A stretch of DNA of 28,134 nt, from contig DAOOVD010000032.1 in the NCBI GenBank assembly GCA_035369845.1, positions 1 through 28,134 of the forward strand, in the 5' to 3' direction. Within the stretch, counting starts at the first letter, position 1. Each line of letters starts with the position of its first letter. Positions 7,907 to 15,958 of the stretch are shown piece after piece. The translations under genes and the position numbers were made by a program. Origin of the DNA: DAOOVD01 sp035369845. GTDB taxonomy: Bacteria; Bacillota; Desulfotomaculia; Desulfotomaculales; Pelotomaculaceae. The notes under the pieces were generated by a model. It saw only the letters and a program-made list of their open reading frames with translations, searched no databases and had not been told where the DNA came from.

Positions 7907-8839
7907 TTGCCAGTGCCGGATTTTCAAACAATTATGTTGCCACTCCTGGCATATGTGAGCGACGGGAAAGAACATTCATTGCGGGAAATAATTGAGGCGA
8001 TAGCAAGCCAATTCAATTTGAGCGATATTGATCGTAAAGAATTATTGCCTAGTGGGCAACAGGCTGTCATAGACAACCGTGTGGGATGGGCAGCTACTCA
8101 TTTAAAAATGGCCGGTTTATTGATCTCAAAGCGTAGGGGATTCTATGCAATTACTGACAGGGGTAGAAATGCCCTTAGCCAAAATATTGATAAACTCAAT
8201 ATTAAATACTTAAAACAATTCCCCGAATATGTTGATTTCTTAAAACCGAAAAAGAATATATCAGATCAAAAGTTGGATACGAGCAATGATACTGACCATG
8301 ATGCTGATTCAAATAGTGAACTGTCTCCGATAGAGAAAGTGGAAATAGAATACCAAAAAATTAAAGATGAATTGTCCAAAGAGCTTTTAGACATGATTAA
8401 GTCTTGCTCGCCAAGCTTTTTTGAAAAATTAGTTGTTGAACTATTGGTGCGCATGGGTTATGGCGGTTCCAGGCAGGATGCTGTCAAGGCTATAGGTAAA
8501 AGTGGTGATGAAGGTATAGACGGTATAATCAAAGAAGACCGTCTAGGCTTAGATGTTGTTTACATACAGGCTAAACGGTGGGAAGGTACAGTAGGACGTC
8601 CTGAAATCCAAAAATTTTCCGGGGCGTTACTGGGCCAGAGGGCGAAAAAAGGTGTCTTTATCACTACCTCAAGTTTTACAAAAGAAGCATATGACTATGT
8701 TTCTAGAATAGACAACAAGATCGTTTTAATCGATGGGGTGCAGCTTACTCAGTTGATGATTGAAAACAATCTGGGCGTATCTACGGTGGCATTATACGAC
8801 ATTAAAAAAATCGACAACGATTATTTTACGGGTGAGTAA
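7907..8839 (+). CDS. mrr: Mrr-type restriction endonuclease
   Basis: A 310-residue protein. The N-terminal part (about 1-95), starting MPVPDFQTIMLPLL, is the winged-helix Mrr_N domain. The C-terminal part (about 165-300) is the Mrr catalytic domain, with the nuclease pattern GDEGIDGII (D205) and YIQAKRW (Q221, K223), followed by the EIQKFSGAL and KKGVFITTSSF segments. Mrr enzymes are usually type IV nucleases that cut methylated DNA, but paired with a methylase this one may be the cutting subunit. The start is a TTG with AAGAAGGTGA just upstream, which also gives the standard family N-terminus. The 54-base gap after the helicase gene holds an AATTTA/TAAATT inverted repeat (7863-7880). The gene is markedly AT-richer than both neighbours, suggesting it was added to the operon later. 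Confidence 0.87.
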   Translation: MPVPDFQTIMLPLLAYVSDGKEHSLREIIEAIASQFNLSDIDRKELLPSGQQAVIDNRVGWAATHLKMAGLLISKRRGFYAITDRGRNALSQNIDKLNIKYLKQFPEYVDFLKPKKNISDQKLDTSNDTDHDADSNSELSPIEKVEIEYQKIKDELSKELLDMIKSCSPSFFEKLVVELLVRMGYGGSRQDAVKAIGKSGDEGIDGIIKEDRLGLDVVYIQAKRWEGTVGRPEIQKFSGALLGQRAKKGVFITTSSFTKEAYDYVSRIDNKIVLIDGVQLTQLMIENNLGVSTVALYDIKKIDNDYFTGE

Positions 8840-8855
8840 TGGTTCAGGAGGCCTT

Positions 8856-11852
8856 ATGACAAAATTATTAAAATACCCCAAACGGTTAATCGAAGTTGAC
8901 CTTCCTATAAAACGCATTTCTGCCCACGCCCGGCGGGAAAAGTCTATCAGGCACGGGCACATTTCCACATTGCACATCTGGTGGGCGCGGCGGCCGCTGG
9001 CGGCCTGCCGGGCGGTGCTCTGCGCGGCCCTGTGGCCCGACCCGGCCGATCCGATGTGCCCGGAAACGTTTCGTGAGACGGCCCGCAGTTTGATGAAAAA
9101 GTGGGCGAGGGAACATCTGGGGCTGCTGGGAGCGGAAAGCTACAGGCGCTTTATCGGCTTTCAGAAAAACCCCGGCAGGCTGGAAAATAATGAAGAGCTG
9201 CGCAAGGCCCTCCTGGACTTTATCGCCGACTTTGCCAACTGGGACAACTCTACTAAAAGGGAATATCTTGAGACCGGGCGTGCTTTGACCCTGGCCGCGC
9301 ACGAGGCGCTGGGCGGGCTGCCGGGCACGCGGCCGCTGGTGGTGGACCCCTTTGCCGGGGGCGGGTCCATTCCCCTGGAGGCGCTGCGGGTGGGGGCGGA
9401 CGCCTTCGCCAGCGACCTGAACCCCGTGGCTGTGTTGCTGAACAAAGTGGTGTTGGAGTACATACCCAAATATGGTCAGCGCCTGGCCGATGAAGTGCGC
9501 AAATGGGGCGATTGGATTAAAAAAGAAGCTGAGAAAGAGCTGGCAGGGTATTATCCCAAAGACCCGGACGGGGCGACGCCCATTGCCTACCTCTGGGCGA
9601 GGACGATCACCTGCGAGGGGCCGGGGTGCGGGGCGGAAGTACCGTTGATGCGATCCCTGTGGCTGGCCAAAAAGGGCGGCCGTTCCGTAGCCCTGCGGCT
9701 GGTGCCTGATCCGGCGGGAAAGCGGGTTGACTTCGAGATAATATATAACGCGAAGGAAAAGGACGTGGCCGGCGGCACCGTCCGCCGCGGCTCGGCCACC
9801 TGCCCGGTTTGCGGCTACACCACGCCGGTGGCTTCGGTGCGGCGGCAATTGAAAGAGCGCCGGGGAGGGGCGGCGGACGCAAGATTAATTGCTGTCCGGC
9901 GCGATGATCCAGGAACTGGTGAAAGATCTTATCGATTACCTAATAATATAGATATAATAGCAGAGCGCTTAGCAGTTGAGGAGCTATCCCGGCGAAAGCG
10001 GGAGTACACAGGGGTATTAAGCCTTGTGCCAAGTGAACCGACTCCTGCCGGGGGAGGTAGCGGTGCCGGTCGCGCCTTTTCGCAGCGGAATTACGGGATG
10101 GACCACTTTGAAAACCTCTTTACACCTCGTCAGTTATTGACGCTTATAACATTGGTTCGTTTGGTACGTGAGGCGGGAGAGAGACTGGCTTCTCTACATT
10201 CGAATAGCTTCGCGATCGCTGTGCAAACGTGCTTGGCTTTAGCTTTAGATAGACTGGCAGATTTTAATTCATCGCTATGTAGATTAAATGTTACTGGAGG
10301 ACGTGGTGTAGTTAATACATTTAGCCGTCAGACATTACCAATAATATGGGACTTCATGGAAACAAACCCGTTTAATGATGTCGGCGCGAATTGGGTTGCA
10401 GGAATTGAAGCCTTTGTAGATACAATTGAAACTGAATCATGCATTATTAATAGCGGCCATGCTGAATGCTCGTCATCCTTTTCCCACCCACTACCGGATG
10501 ATTCCACAAAATGCTTTTTCACTGACCCGCCTTACTATGACGCGGTGCCTTATGCTGATCTGTCAGACTATTTTTATGTCTGGTTAAAGCGTACGGCGGG
10601 GGAATTGTATCCGGAATTATTTAAAAGCGACCTCACTCCCAAAGTCGAAGAGTGTATCGTGGATGAAATAAAAGGCAAAGATCGCTCCTATTTTGAAGAA
10701 GCTATGCGCCTGGCCATGAATGAGGGGAGGCGGGTGCTGGCCCCTGATGGGATTGGGGTGGTGGTTTTCGCCCATAAGACCACAGGTGGATGGGAAGCCA
10801 TGCTGCAGGCCATGATTGATGCCGGCTGGGTTATCACCGGTTCCTGGCCCATTGATACTGAACGCCCGGGCAGGCTGCGGGCACAAAAATCCGCGGCTCT
10901 CGCATCCTCCGTTCATCTGGTCTGCCGGCCCCGGGAAAACCCGGACGGGTCCCTGCGGGACGGGGACGTCGGCGACTGGCGCGACGTTTTGCAGGAACTG
11001 CCCGGGCGCATCCGCGAATGGATGCCGCGCCTGGCTGCCGAAGGCGTGGTCGGGGCGGACGCCGTCTTCGCCTGTCTGGGCCCCGCCCTGGAAATCTTCT
11101 CCCGCTACAGCCGGGTCGAGAAAGCCAGCGGCGAAATCGTCACCCTGCGGGAATACCTTGAGCAGGTCTGGGCGGCCGTGGCCAGGGAGGCCCTGAACAT
11201 GATCTTCGAGGGGGCGGACGCTTCCGGTTTTGAGGAGGACAGCCGCCTGACCGCCATGTGGCTATGGACTCTCTCCACAGGGGGTAACGGCAGGGAAGAA
11301 CCACCCGGCGACGATGACGGGGAAAGCGGCGGCGGTGAGGACGCCGGCAGTTCCAGACCGGCTGCCGGCGGGTATGCCCTGGAATACGACGCTGCCCGGA
11401 AGATCGCCCAGGGTTTGGGCGCCTACCTGGAAAAGCTGAACACAGTGGTCGAGATCAAAGGTGACAGGGCTCGCCTGCTGCCGGTCTCCGAACGGGCACG
11501 CTTTCTTTTCGGCAGGGCAGAGGTGCGGGGCGCCGGGAAGCCAAAAAAGAAAGACAGGCAACTCAGCCTGTTTGACGCGCCCGGCGAAGCGGAAGAAGAA
11601 GCCGGCGGCCGGGATGTTCAATTCGCTCTCAAGTCCGGGGAGACGGTCCTGGACCGCTTGCACCAGGCCATGCTCCTTTTTGCGGCCGGCCGGAGCGAGG
11701 CGCTCAAGCGTTTCCTGGCGGAAGACGGCGCCGGGCGGGACCGGCGTTTCTGGCGCCTGGCCCAGGCCCTTTCAGCGCTCTACCCCGCCCGCAGCGACGA
11801 GAAAAGGTGGGTGGACGGCGTGCTTGCCAGGAAAAAGGGTTTGGGATTTTAA
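8856..11852 (+). CDS. DUF1156 / COG1743-type adenine-specific DNA methylase with Zn-ribbon
   Basis: A 998-residue protein. Residues about 10-55 (IEVDLPIKRISAHARREKSI ... WWARRPLAACRA) are the DUF1156 signature. The SAM-binding motif I DPFAGGGS is at 164-171 and the catalytic motif IV DPPYY begins at D557, the order seen in amino-methylating DNA methylases. Two cysteine pairs (about 252-258 and 315-318, CPVCG) between them form a likely Zn-ribbon. The expected product is N6-adenine methylation of host DNA. ATG 8856 has AGGAGG five bases upstream; the longer in-frame start at 8760 would overlap mrr. The coding sequence is GC-rich except for about 9890-10530, which is clearly AT-rich, so the gene looks mosaic. 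The C-terminal part (about 810-998) is of unknown function and carries an acidic, Gly-rich linker. Confidence 0.87.
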   Translation: MTKLLKYPKRLIEVDLPIKRISAHARREKSIRHGHISTLHIWWARRPLAACRAVLCAALWPDPADPMCPETFRETARSLMKKWAREHLGLLGAESYRRFIGFQKNPGRLENNEELRKALLDFIADFANWDNSTKREYLETGRALTLAAHEALGGLPGTRPLVVDPFAGGGSIPLEALRVGADAFASDLNPVAVLLNKVVLEYIPKYGQRLADEVRKWGDWIKKEAEKELAGYYPKDPDGATPIAYLWARTITCEGPGCGAEVPLMRSLWLAKKGGRSVALRLVPDPAGKRVDFEIIYNAKEKDVAGGTVRRGSATCPVCGYTTPVASVRRQLKERRGGAADARLIAVRRDDPGTGERSYRLPNNIDIIAERLAVEELSRRKREYTGVLSLVPSEPTPAGGGSGAGRAFSQRNYGMDHFENLFTPRQLLTLITLVRLVREAGERLASLHSNSFAIAVQTCLALALDRLADFNSSLCRLNVTGGRGVVNTFSRQTLPIIWDFMETNPFNDVGANWVAGIEAFVDTIETESCIINSGHAECSSSFSHPLPDDSTKCFFTDPPYYDAVPYADLSDYFYVWLKRTAGELYPELFKSDLTPKVEECIVDEIKGKDRSYFEEAMRLAMNEGRRVLAPDGIGVVVFAHKTTGGWEAMLQAMIDAGWVITGSWPIDTERPGRLRAQKSAALASSVHLVCRPRENPDGSLRDGDVGDWRDVLQELPGRIREWMPRLAAEGVVGADAVFACLGPALEIFSRYSRVEKASGEIVTLREYLEQVWAAVAREALNMIFEGADASGFEEDSRLTAMWLWTLSTGGNGREEPPGDDDGESGGGEDAGSSRPAAGGYALEYDAARKIAQGLGAYLEKLNTVVEIKGDRARLLPVSERARFLFGRAEVRGAGKPKKKDRQLSLFDAPGEAEEEAGGRDVQFALKSGETVLDRLHQAMLLFAAGRSEALKRFLAEDGAGRDRRFWRLAQALSALYPARSDEKRWVDGVLARKKGLGF

Positions 11853-11861
11853 GGTGCGGAG

Positions 11862-11889
11862 TTGACGAATATCAAAAGGTTGTTACAAT
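11862..11889 (+). promoter_or_regulatory. Sigma-A promoter for mazE and probably the DUF499 gene
   Basis: TTGACG (11862-11867) and TACAAT (11884-11889) are separated by 16 bases, starting ten bases after the methylase stop and 45 bases before the antitoxin start. It is an internal promoter in the defence operon and would let the last gene be expressed independently of the first three. Confidence 0.65.
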
Positions 11890-11900
11890 GTAATTACATT
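11887..11900. promoter_or_regulatory. Perfect 14-base palindrome, probable antitoxin operator
   Basis: AATGTAATTACATT is a perfect palindrome overlapping the -10 element of the promoter above. MazE/AbrB-type antitoxins commonly repress their own promoters through palindromes in this position, so autoregulation by the adjacent gene is the natural reading. Binding itself is inferred. Confidence 0.55.
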
Positions 11901-11933
11901 ATATTAACAGAAGTGTGAACTGTAGTTGAAAAC

Positions 11934-12149
11934 TTGTCTGTTCACGGGAACAGCGCCGCGCTGATTATTGATAAACCCATCCTGGAACTGCTTGATATTA
12001 CTTTTGATATGCCTTTAAAGATCTCAACGGACGGGATAAATTTGATTATTACCCCTATACGTGACGGGGGGCGCGAAAAAAAATTCAGGCAGGCGCTGAC
12101 AAAAGTAAATACCGATCATGCCGTCGCGTTGAAGAGGCTGGCTGAGTAA
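11934..12149 (+). CDS. mazE: MazE/AbrB-type antitoxin of a Phd-Doc-like module
   Basis: A 71-residue protein beginning LSVHGNSAALIIDKPILELL, the classic swapped-hairpin DNA-binding segment of MazE-family antitoxins of the kind paired with Doc/Fic (death-on-curing) toxins. The C-terminal part is the expected toxin-binding tail. The only available start is a TTG at 11934 without a clear ribosome site, and the usual leading lysines are missing. A TTG AAA ACT at 11926 is one base out of frame, so the 5' end may carry a small frameshift. It is followed at once by a toxin stump, so it appears to be an orphan antitoxin inside a defence operon. The gene call is firm; activity is uncertain. Confidence 0.75.
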   Translation: MSVHGNSAALIIDKPILELLDITFDMPLKISTDGINLIITPIRDGGREKKFRQALTKVNTDHAVALKRLAE

Positions 12150-12150
12150 A

Positions 12151-12264
12151 CTCTTTTATGGAAAATTTTCTTTTTATTACTCTTTCAAGGGTGAGTTTCT
12201 CCACCCCGACTTGTATGCAATGGCGGCGGCTTACGCCTTTCACATCTGCAAAAATCATCCTTGA
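12151..12264 (+). pseudogene. doc: Remnant of a Doc/Fic (death-on-curing) toxin gene
   Basis: Directly after the mazE stop an open frame without a start codon reads ...FKGEF followed by HPDLYAMAAAYAFHICKNHP and then TGA (12262-12264). This is the conserved stretch leading into the Fic catalytic motif HPFxxGNKR. The sequence stops right after HP, so the active-site loop and all downstream parts are lost, and the first about 45 residues are missing too. Normal Doc proteins are about 125 residues; only about 37 codons remain. The toxin cannot be active. The downstream bases up to 12307 serve as the leader of the DUF499 gene. Confidence 0.75.
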
Positions 12265-12307
12265 GAAATTTTTTACGCCGATCTTGGAATTGGAAAAGGA
12301 GGAAATT

Positions 12308-15265
12308 ATGTCGCTTAAACCCTGGTACAAAGTGGCCACGCCGCGGGAGGACCTGCGCGAGGGCAGGCCGCTGGACGCGGCGGAGTTTGCCGTGCACCTC
12401 GACCAGGTGCGGGATGGGCGCGCCCCGGCGGATTACCAGAATCCCGAACGGTTCTTTGAGCGCACCTACCTGACCCAAAATCTCACGGCCCTGGCAGCCG
12501 GGGTGATCCGGCGCCTGTCCGGCATAAAGACCGGGACTTCGGCCGTATTCAACATGACCACCCAGTTCGGCGGCGGCAAGACCCACGCCCTGACCCTGCT
12601 GTACCACCTGGCCGGGAACGGCCCGTCCGCCGGCAGCTGGGCCGGGGTGGACAAGCTGCTGGCCGGGGCCGGGGTGCGCAGCGTTCCCCGGGCGGCCACG
12701 GCCGTTTTTGTCGGTACGGAGTTCGACTCCCTCGTCGGTCGCGGCGGGAACGACGGCACACCAATTCGTAAGACCCCGTGGGGGGAAATTGCCTTTCAAC
12801 TGGCCGGGGAGCGGGGCCTGGCCCTGGTGGCCGAACACGAAAGACAGATGATTGCCCCGGCCGGTGACGTGCTCCGCCGGCTGCTTCCGGAAGGCCGGCC
12901 CTGTCTGATCCTCTTTGACGAGCTGATGAACTACGTCAGCCGCAACCGCAAAAGCGGCCTTTCGGCGCAGCTTTACAACTTCCTGCAAAACCTGTCCGAG
13001 CTGGCCCGGGGCGAGGACGGCGTGGTCCTGGCGGTTTCCATACCGGCCTCCGAACTGGAGATGACGGCGGAAGACCAGTCCGACTACGACCGGCTGAAAA
13101 AGCTTTTAGACCGTCTCGGCAAAGCGGTGATCATGTCCGCCGAGGCGGAGACGTCCGAGATTATCCGCCGCCGGCTGTTTGAGTGGGATCCGCGGGCGGT
13201 GACCGCTGACGGCAGGGTGCTGCTCAACAGCGACGCGATACAGGTTTGCGACGGGTACGCCGGCTGGGTGGCGGCCCACCGCCAGCAGGTTCCCAACTGG
13301 TTCCCCGTCGACCACGCCAGGGAGGCCTTTGCCGCCACCTACCCCTTCCACCCGGTTGTGCTCTCTGTTTTTGAGCGCAAGTGGCAGGCTTTGCCGCGCT
13401 TCCAGCAAACGCGCGGCATCTTGCGTCTTCTGGCCCTTTGGGTATCCAGAGCTTATCAGGAAGGTTTCAGGGGGGCGCACCGCGACCCGCTTATCGGCTT
13501 AGGGACAGCTCCGCTGGATGACCCGCTTTTCCGCGCGGCGGTGTTTGAGCAACTGGGCGAAACGCGCCTGGAAGCAGCCGTTACCGCCGACATCTGCGGC
13601 AAAAAGGATTCTTTCGCCGTCCGGCTGGACAAGGAAGCTGCGGATACCATCAGAAAGGCGCGGCTGCACCGGAAGGTGGCCACCGCCATTTTCTTTGAGT
13701 GCAACGGCGGGCAGCTCCGGGGCGAGGCGACAGTGCCGGAAATCCGCCTGGCCGTGGCCGAACCGGACCTCGATATCGGCAATGTCGAGACGGCCCTGGA
13801 AGCGCTGGAATCTTCCTGCTTCTTCCTGTCCGTGGAGCGAAACCGCTACCGCTTCAGCCTGTCTCCCAACCTGAACAAGCTCCTGGCGGACCGCCGGGCC
13901 GGCATCCGGCCGGAAAGAATTGACGGGAGGGTGCGGGCAGAAGTCCAAAAAGTCTTTGCCGGGGGCAATAATATAAAACTGGTTTATTTTCCGGAAAAAA
14001 GCGGCCAGATCCCGGACCGCGCGGCGCTTTCGCTGGTGGTATTGGCGCCGGAGCAGGCCATGCAGGACAAAAGCACGCTGGGCCTGATTGAAACAATGAC
14101 AAGGGAATATGGAACATCGGCCCGCACTTTTAAGAGCGCGCTGATCTGGGCGGCGGCCGACTCGGATACGTCTCTCAGGGAGGAAGCCCGCAAGGCCCTG
14201 GCCTGGGAAGACATCAACAGCGAAAAGGACGAATTGCAGCTGGACGATGCCCAAAAGCGCCAGCTGGCGGAGAACTTGAAGAAGGCCCAGCGCGATCTCA
14301 GGGAATGCGTATGGCGCTCTTACCGGAACGTTGCCCTGCTTGGCAAAGACAACGCCATCAGGGTGGTGGATCTCGGGCTGGTCCACTCCAGCGCTGCTGA
14401 CAACATGGTTGCGCTTATTCTCAACAGGCTGCGGCAGGACGGGGATGTCGAGGAAAGTATTAATCCGTATTTCCTGGTCCGGAAATGGCCGCCGGCTTTT
14501 AGCGAATGGAGCACCAGGGCCGTGCGGGACGCCTTTTTTGCCTCACCGCAGTTTCCCCGCCTGCTTGACGCGGACAGCATCAAGGACACGATTGCGCGCG
14601 GCGTAACCGCCGGGATTATTGCTTATGTGGGTAAGGCCGGCGCCGGCGGCTATGATCCTTTTTATTTCGGCGAAAGCCTCGCCGCAGGCGATGTTGAGAT
14701 CTCCGACGATGTGTTTATCATTACCGCCGAAGAGGCAAAAAAGCGCGTTGAACCGCCAAAGCTTACTGCTGTGGAAGTCACTCCCCGGAACGCAGTGATC
14801 GAGCCGGGCAAAAAACAAGCGTTTACGGCCGGGGGACTGGATCAGCACGGCCGGGAGATAAGCTTGCCGGATTTGACCTGGCGGGCCACCGGCGGGTCGA
14901 TAGACCGGGACGGGGTTTTCCATGCGGGGCAGGACGAAGGCACCTTTGTGATCATTGCTGAAGCCGGCGGCGTCAGTGGCCAGGCCAGGGTCAGCATCGC
15001 GAAACGGGGAGTGATAACGCCGCCACCGGAGCCGCCGCGCCCGGCACGGAGCATAGCGAAGCTTTCATGGAGCGGTGAGGTTCCCCATCAAAAGTGGATG
15101 AATTTTTACACCAGGGTGCTCTCGAAATTCACCGGCGGCAGCGGGTTAAAAATTACCATCAATATTCAAGTTGAGCCGGACGGCGGTATTTCCCGGCAAA
15201 AGGCGGAAGAAACCAGGGTGGCTCTCCGGGAACTGGGTCTTGGCGACGATGTCGAGGAATATTGA
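12308..15265 (+). CDS. DUF499 / COG1483-type AAA-like ATPase with C-terminal Ig-like domain
   Basis: A 985-residue protein. SLKPWYKVATPREDLREG at the N-terminus and the NMTTQFGGGKTHAL Walker A loop (GGGKTH at 88-93) identify the DUF499 family of large P-loop ATPases. Walker B is LILFDE (D204-E205). The middle (about 330-800) is the family helical region. Residues about 817-900 look like a bacterial Ig-like (Big-type) domain: VEVTPRNAVIEPGKKQAFTA, a WRATGGSIDRDGVF segment and a VSGQARVSI end strand. A Pro-rich linker (TPPPEPPRPA) and a 70-residue tail follow. ATG 12308 has GGAGG eight bases upstream; an open frame back to 12158 runs through the toxin remnant and is not coding. DUF499 ATPases co-occur with DUF1156 methylases in predicted defence loci, which fits the neighbours. 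Confidence 0.85.
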   Translation: MSLKPWYKVATPREDLREGRPLDAAEFAVHLDQVRDGRAPADYQNPERFFERTYLTQNLTALAAGVIRRLSGIKTGTSAVFNMTTQFGGGKTHALTLLYHLAGNGPSAGSWAGVDKLLAGAGVRSVPRAATAVFVGTEFDSLVGRGGNDGTPIRKTPWGEIAFQLAGERGLALVAEHERQMIAPAGDVLRRLLPEGRPCLILFDELMNYVSRNRKSGLSAQLYNFLQNLSELARGEDGVVLAVSIPASELEMTAEDQSDYDRLKKLLDRLGKAVIMSAEAETSEIIRRRLFEWDPRAVTADGRVLLNSDAIQVCDGYAGWVAAHRQQVPNWFPVDHAREAFAATYPFHPVVLSVFERKWQALPRFQQTRGILRLLALWVSRAYQEGFRGAHRDPLIGLGTAPLDDPLFRAAVFEQLGETRLEAAVTADICGKKDSFAVRLDKEAADTIRKARLHRKVATAIFFECNGGQLRGEATVPEIRLAVAEPDLDIGNVETALEALESSCFFLSVERNRYRFSLSPNLNKLLADRRAGIRPERIDGRVRAEVQKVFAGGNNIKLVYFPEKSGQIPDRAALSLVVLAPEQAMQDKSTLGLIETMTREYGTSARTFKSALIWAAADSDTSLREEARKALAWEDINSEKDELQLDDAQKRQLAENLKKAQRDLRECVWRSYRNVALLGKDNAIRVVDLGLVHSSAADNMVALILNRLRQDGDVEESINPYFLVRKWPPAFSEWSTRAVRDAFFASPQFPRLLDADSIKDTIARGVTAGIIAYVGKAGAGGYDPFYFGESLAAGDVEISDDVFIITAEEAKKRVEPPKLTAVEVTPRNAVIEPGKKQAFTAGGLDQHGREISLPDLTWRATGGSIDRDGVFHAGQDEGTFVIIAEAGGVSGQARVSIAKRGVITPPPEPPRPARSIAKLSWSGEVPHQKWMNFYTRVLSKFTGGSGLKITINIQVEPDGGISRQKAEETRVALRELGLGDDVEEY

Positions 15266-15269
15266 AATA

Positions 15270-15716
15270 TCAATATCTGGGCAGCTTAACCTGCTCGTAA
15301 TAATACTCGATTACGCCAATTTCCTTCATGCGGTCGTTTATATATCTCCAGCGTTCCCTTAAACGACCGCTAAACTGTTTTTCACAGGGATATTCATTGC
15401 ATTGAAAGCAAAAATCAACGTTTTTCTCTTTATGGCAGGTTTTAGCGGAACAAGTCGTTAGCGGACATTGCACATTTTCGCCTCTACACCCGCTGCATGA
15501 GCCGTTGGAAAAGGAGGTCAGGATTTCTTCGAACTGAGAGTAATTGTTAAATGCAGGGTTTTTTTCTGTTTTCATTTTTGCTACTGGCCTATAGTTACCG
15601 AGCAGTTGAATAAGCCTTGAACTTAATTGTTTGACTTCCCCGTGTTCATAATCGGCACATCTCACACAATCAAGACCGCAGGGAGCCAGATGTTTCAACA
15701 CATCATGATATTCCAT
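15270..15716 (-). CDS. DUF3795-type cysteine-rich protein
   Basis: A 148-residue protein with an N-terminal LAPCGLDCVRC motif and a C-terminal cysteine cluster (CSGCRG ... CPLTTC ... CHKEK ... CFQCNEYPC), the signature of DUF3795. The cysteines suggest metal or Fe-S binding; the function is unknown. ATG 15716 is preceded by AGAGGTG on the minus strand. It converges on the DUF499 gene with a four-base gap between the stops. It is likely a housekeeping gene that marks the right edge of the defence operon. Confidence 0.78.
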   Translation of the reverse strand: MEYHDVLKHLAPCGLDCVRCADYEHGEVKQLSSRLIQLLGNYRPVAKMKTEKNPAFNNYSQFEEILTSFSNGSCSGCRGENVQCPLTTCSAKTCHKEKNVDFCFQCNEYPCEKQFSGRLRERWRYINDRMKEIGVIEYYYEQVKLPRY

Positions 15717-15894
15717 TTTTTAACACCTCTTATAAATTAAAGCTCGCCAAATATTCTCTGTTCAAAACTGTTATTCCTGCTTCAAGTAAGCAGGTAATAC
15801 TCATTATGATAAAGTTACCTGGTTTAAAATTAGAATCTGTTAACTCTTAAAATTACTGTTTAAGCCGGCCTAAAATGGCAAAAAGCTGATGGAA

Positions 15895-15923
15895 TTGCCT
15901 GTCCGGAAATTATTGGATATAAT
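15895..15923 (+). promoter_or_regulatory. Sigma-A promoter for yjbQ
   Basis: TTGCCT (15895-15900) and a perfect TATAAT (15918-15923) are separated by 17 bases and lie 35 bases before the yjbQ start. The rest of 15717-15890 is AT-rich and shows nothing else that I recognise. Confidence 0.6.
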
Positions 15924-15958
15924 GAACATAATTAATAATTTGTCGGGAGCGAAAGCTG

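Noticed and set aside
8760..8855. Upstream extension of the methylase frame
   Set aside because: It would overlap mrr by 80 bases and adds non-homologous residues. ATG 8856 with AGGAGG gives the family N-terminus.
12158..12307. Upstream extension of the DUF499 reading frame to an ATG at 12158
   Set aside because: The extra 50 residues read out of frame through the Doc toxin remnant and look unlike DUF499 proteins. ATG 12308 has a strong GGAGG and gives the normal N-terminus.
13499..14386. 295-residue minus-strand open frame opposite the DUF499 gene
   Set aside because: An antisense shadow with low-complexity composition and no motif. The plus strand encodes a recognisable family.
4436..15265. 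Calling the operon DISARM or BREX
   Set aside because: No DrmA/DrmB (DUF1998) or PLD protein, and no BrxC/PglZ/BrxL genes are present. The DUF499-DUF1156 pair points to a different system.
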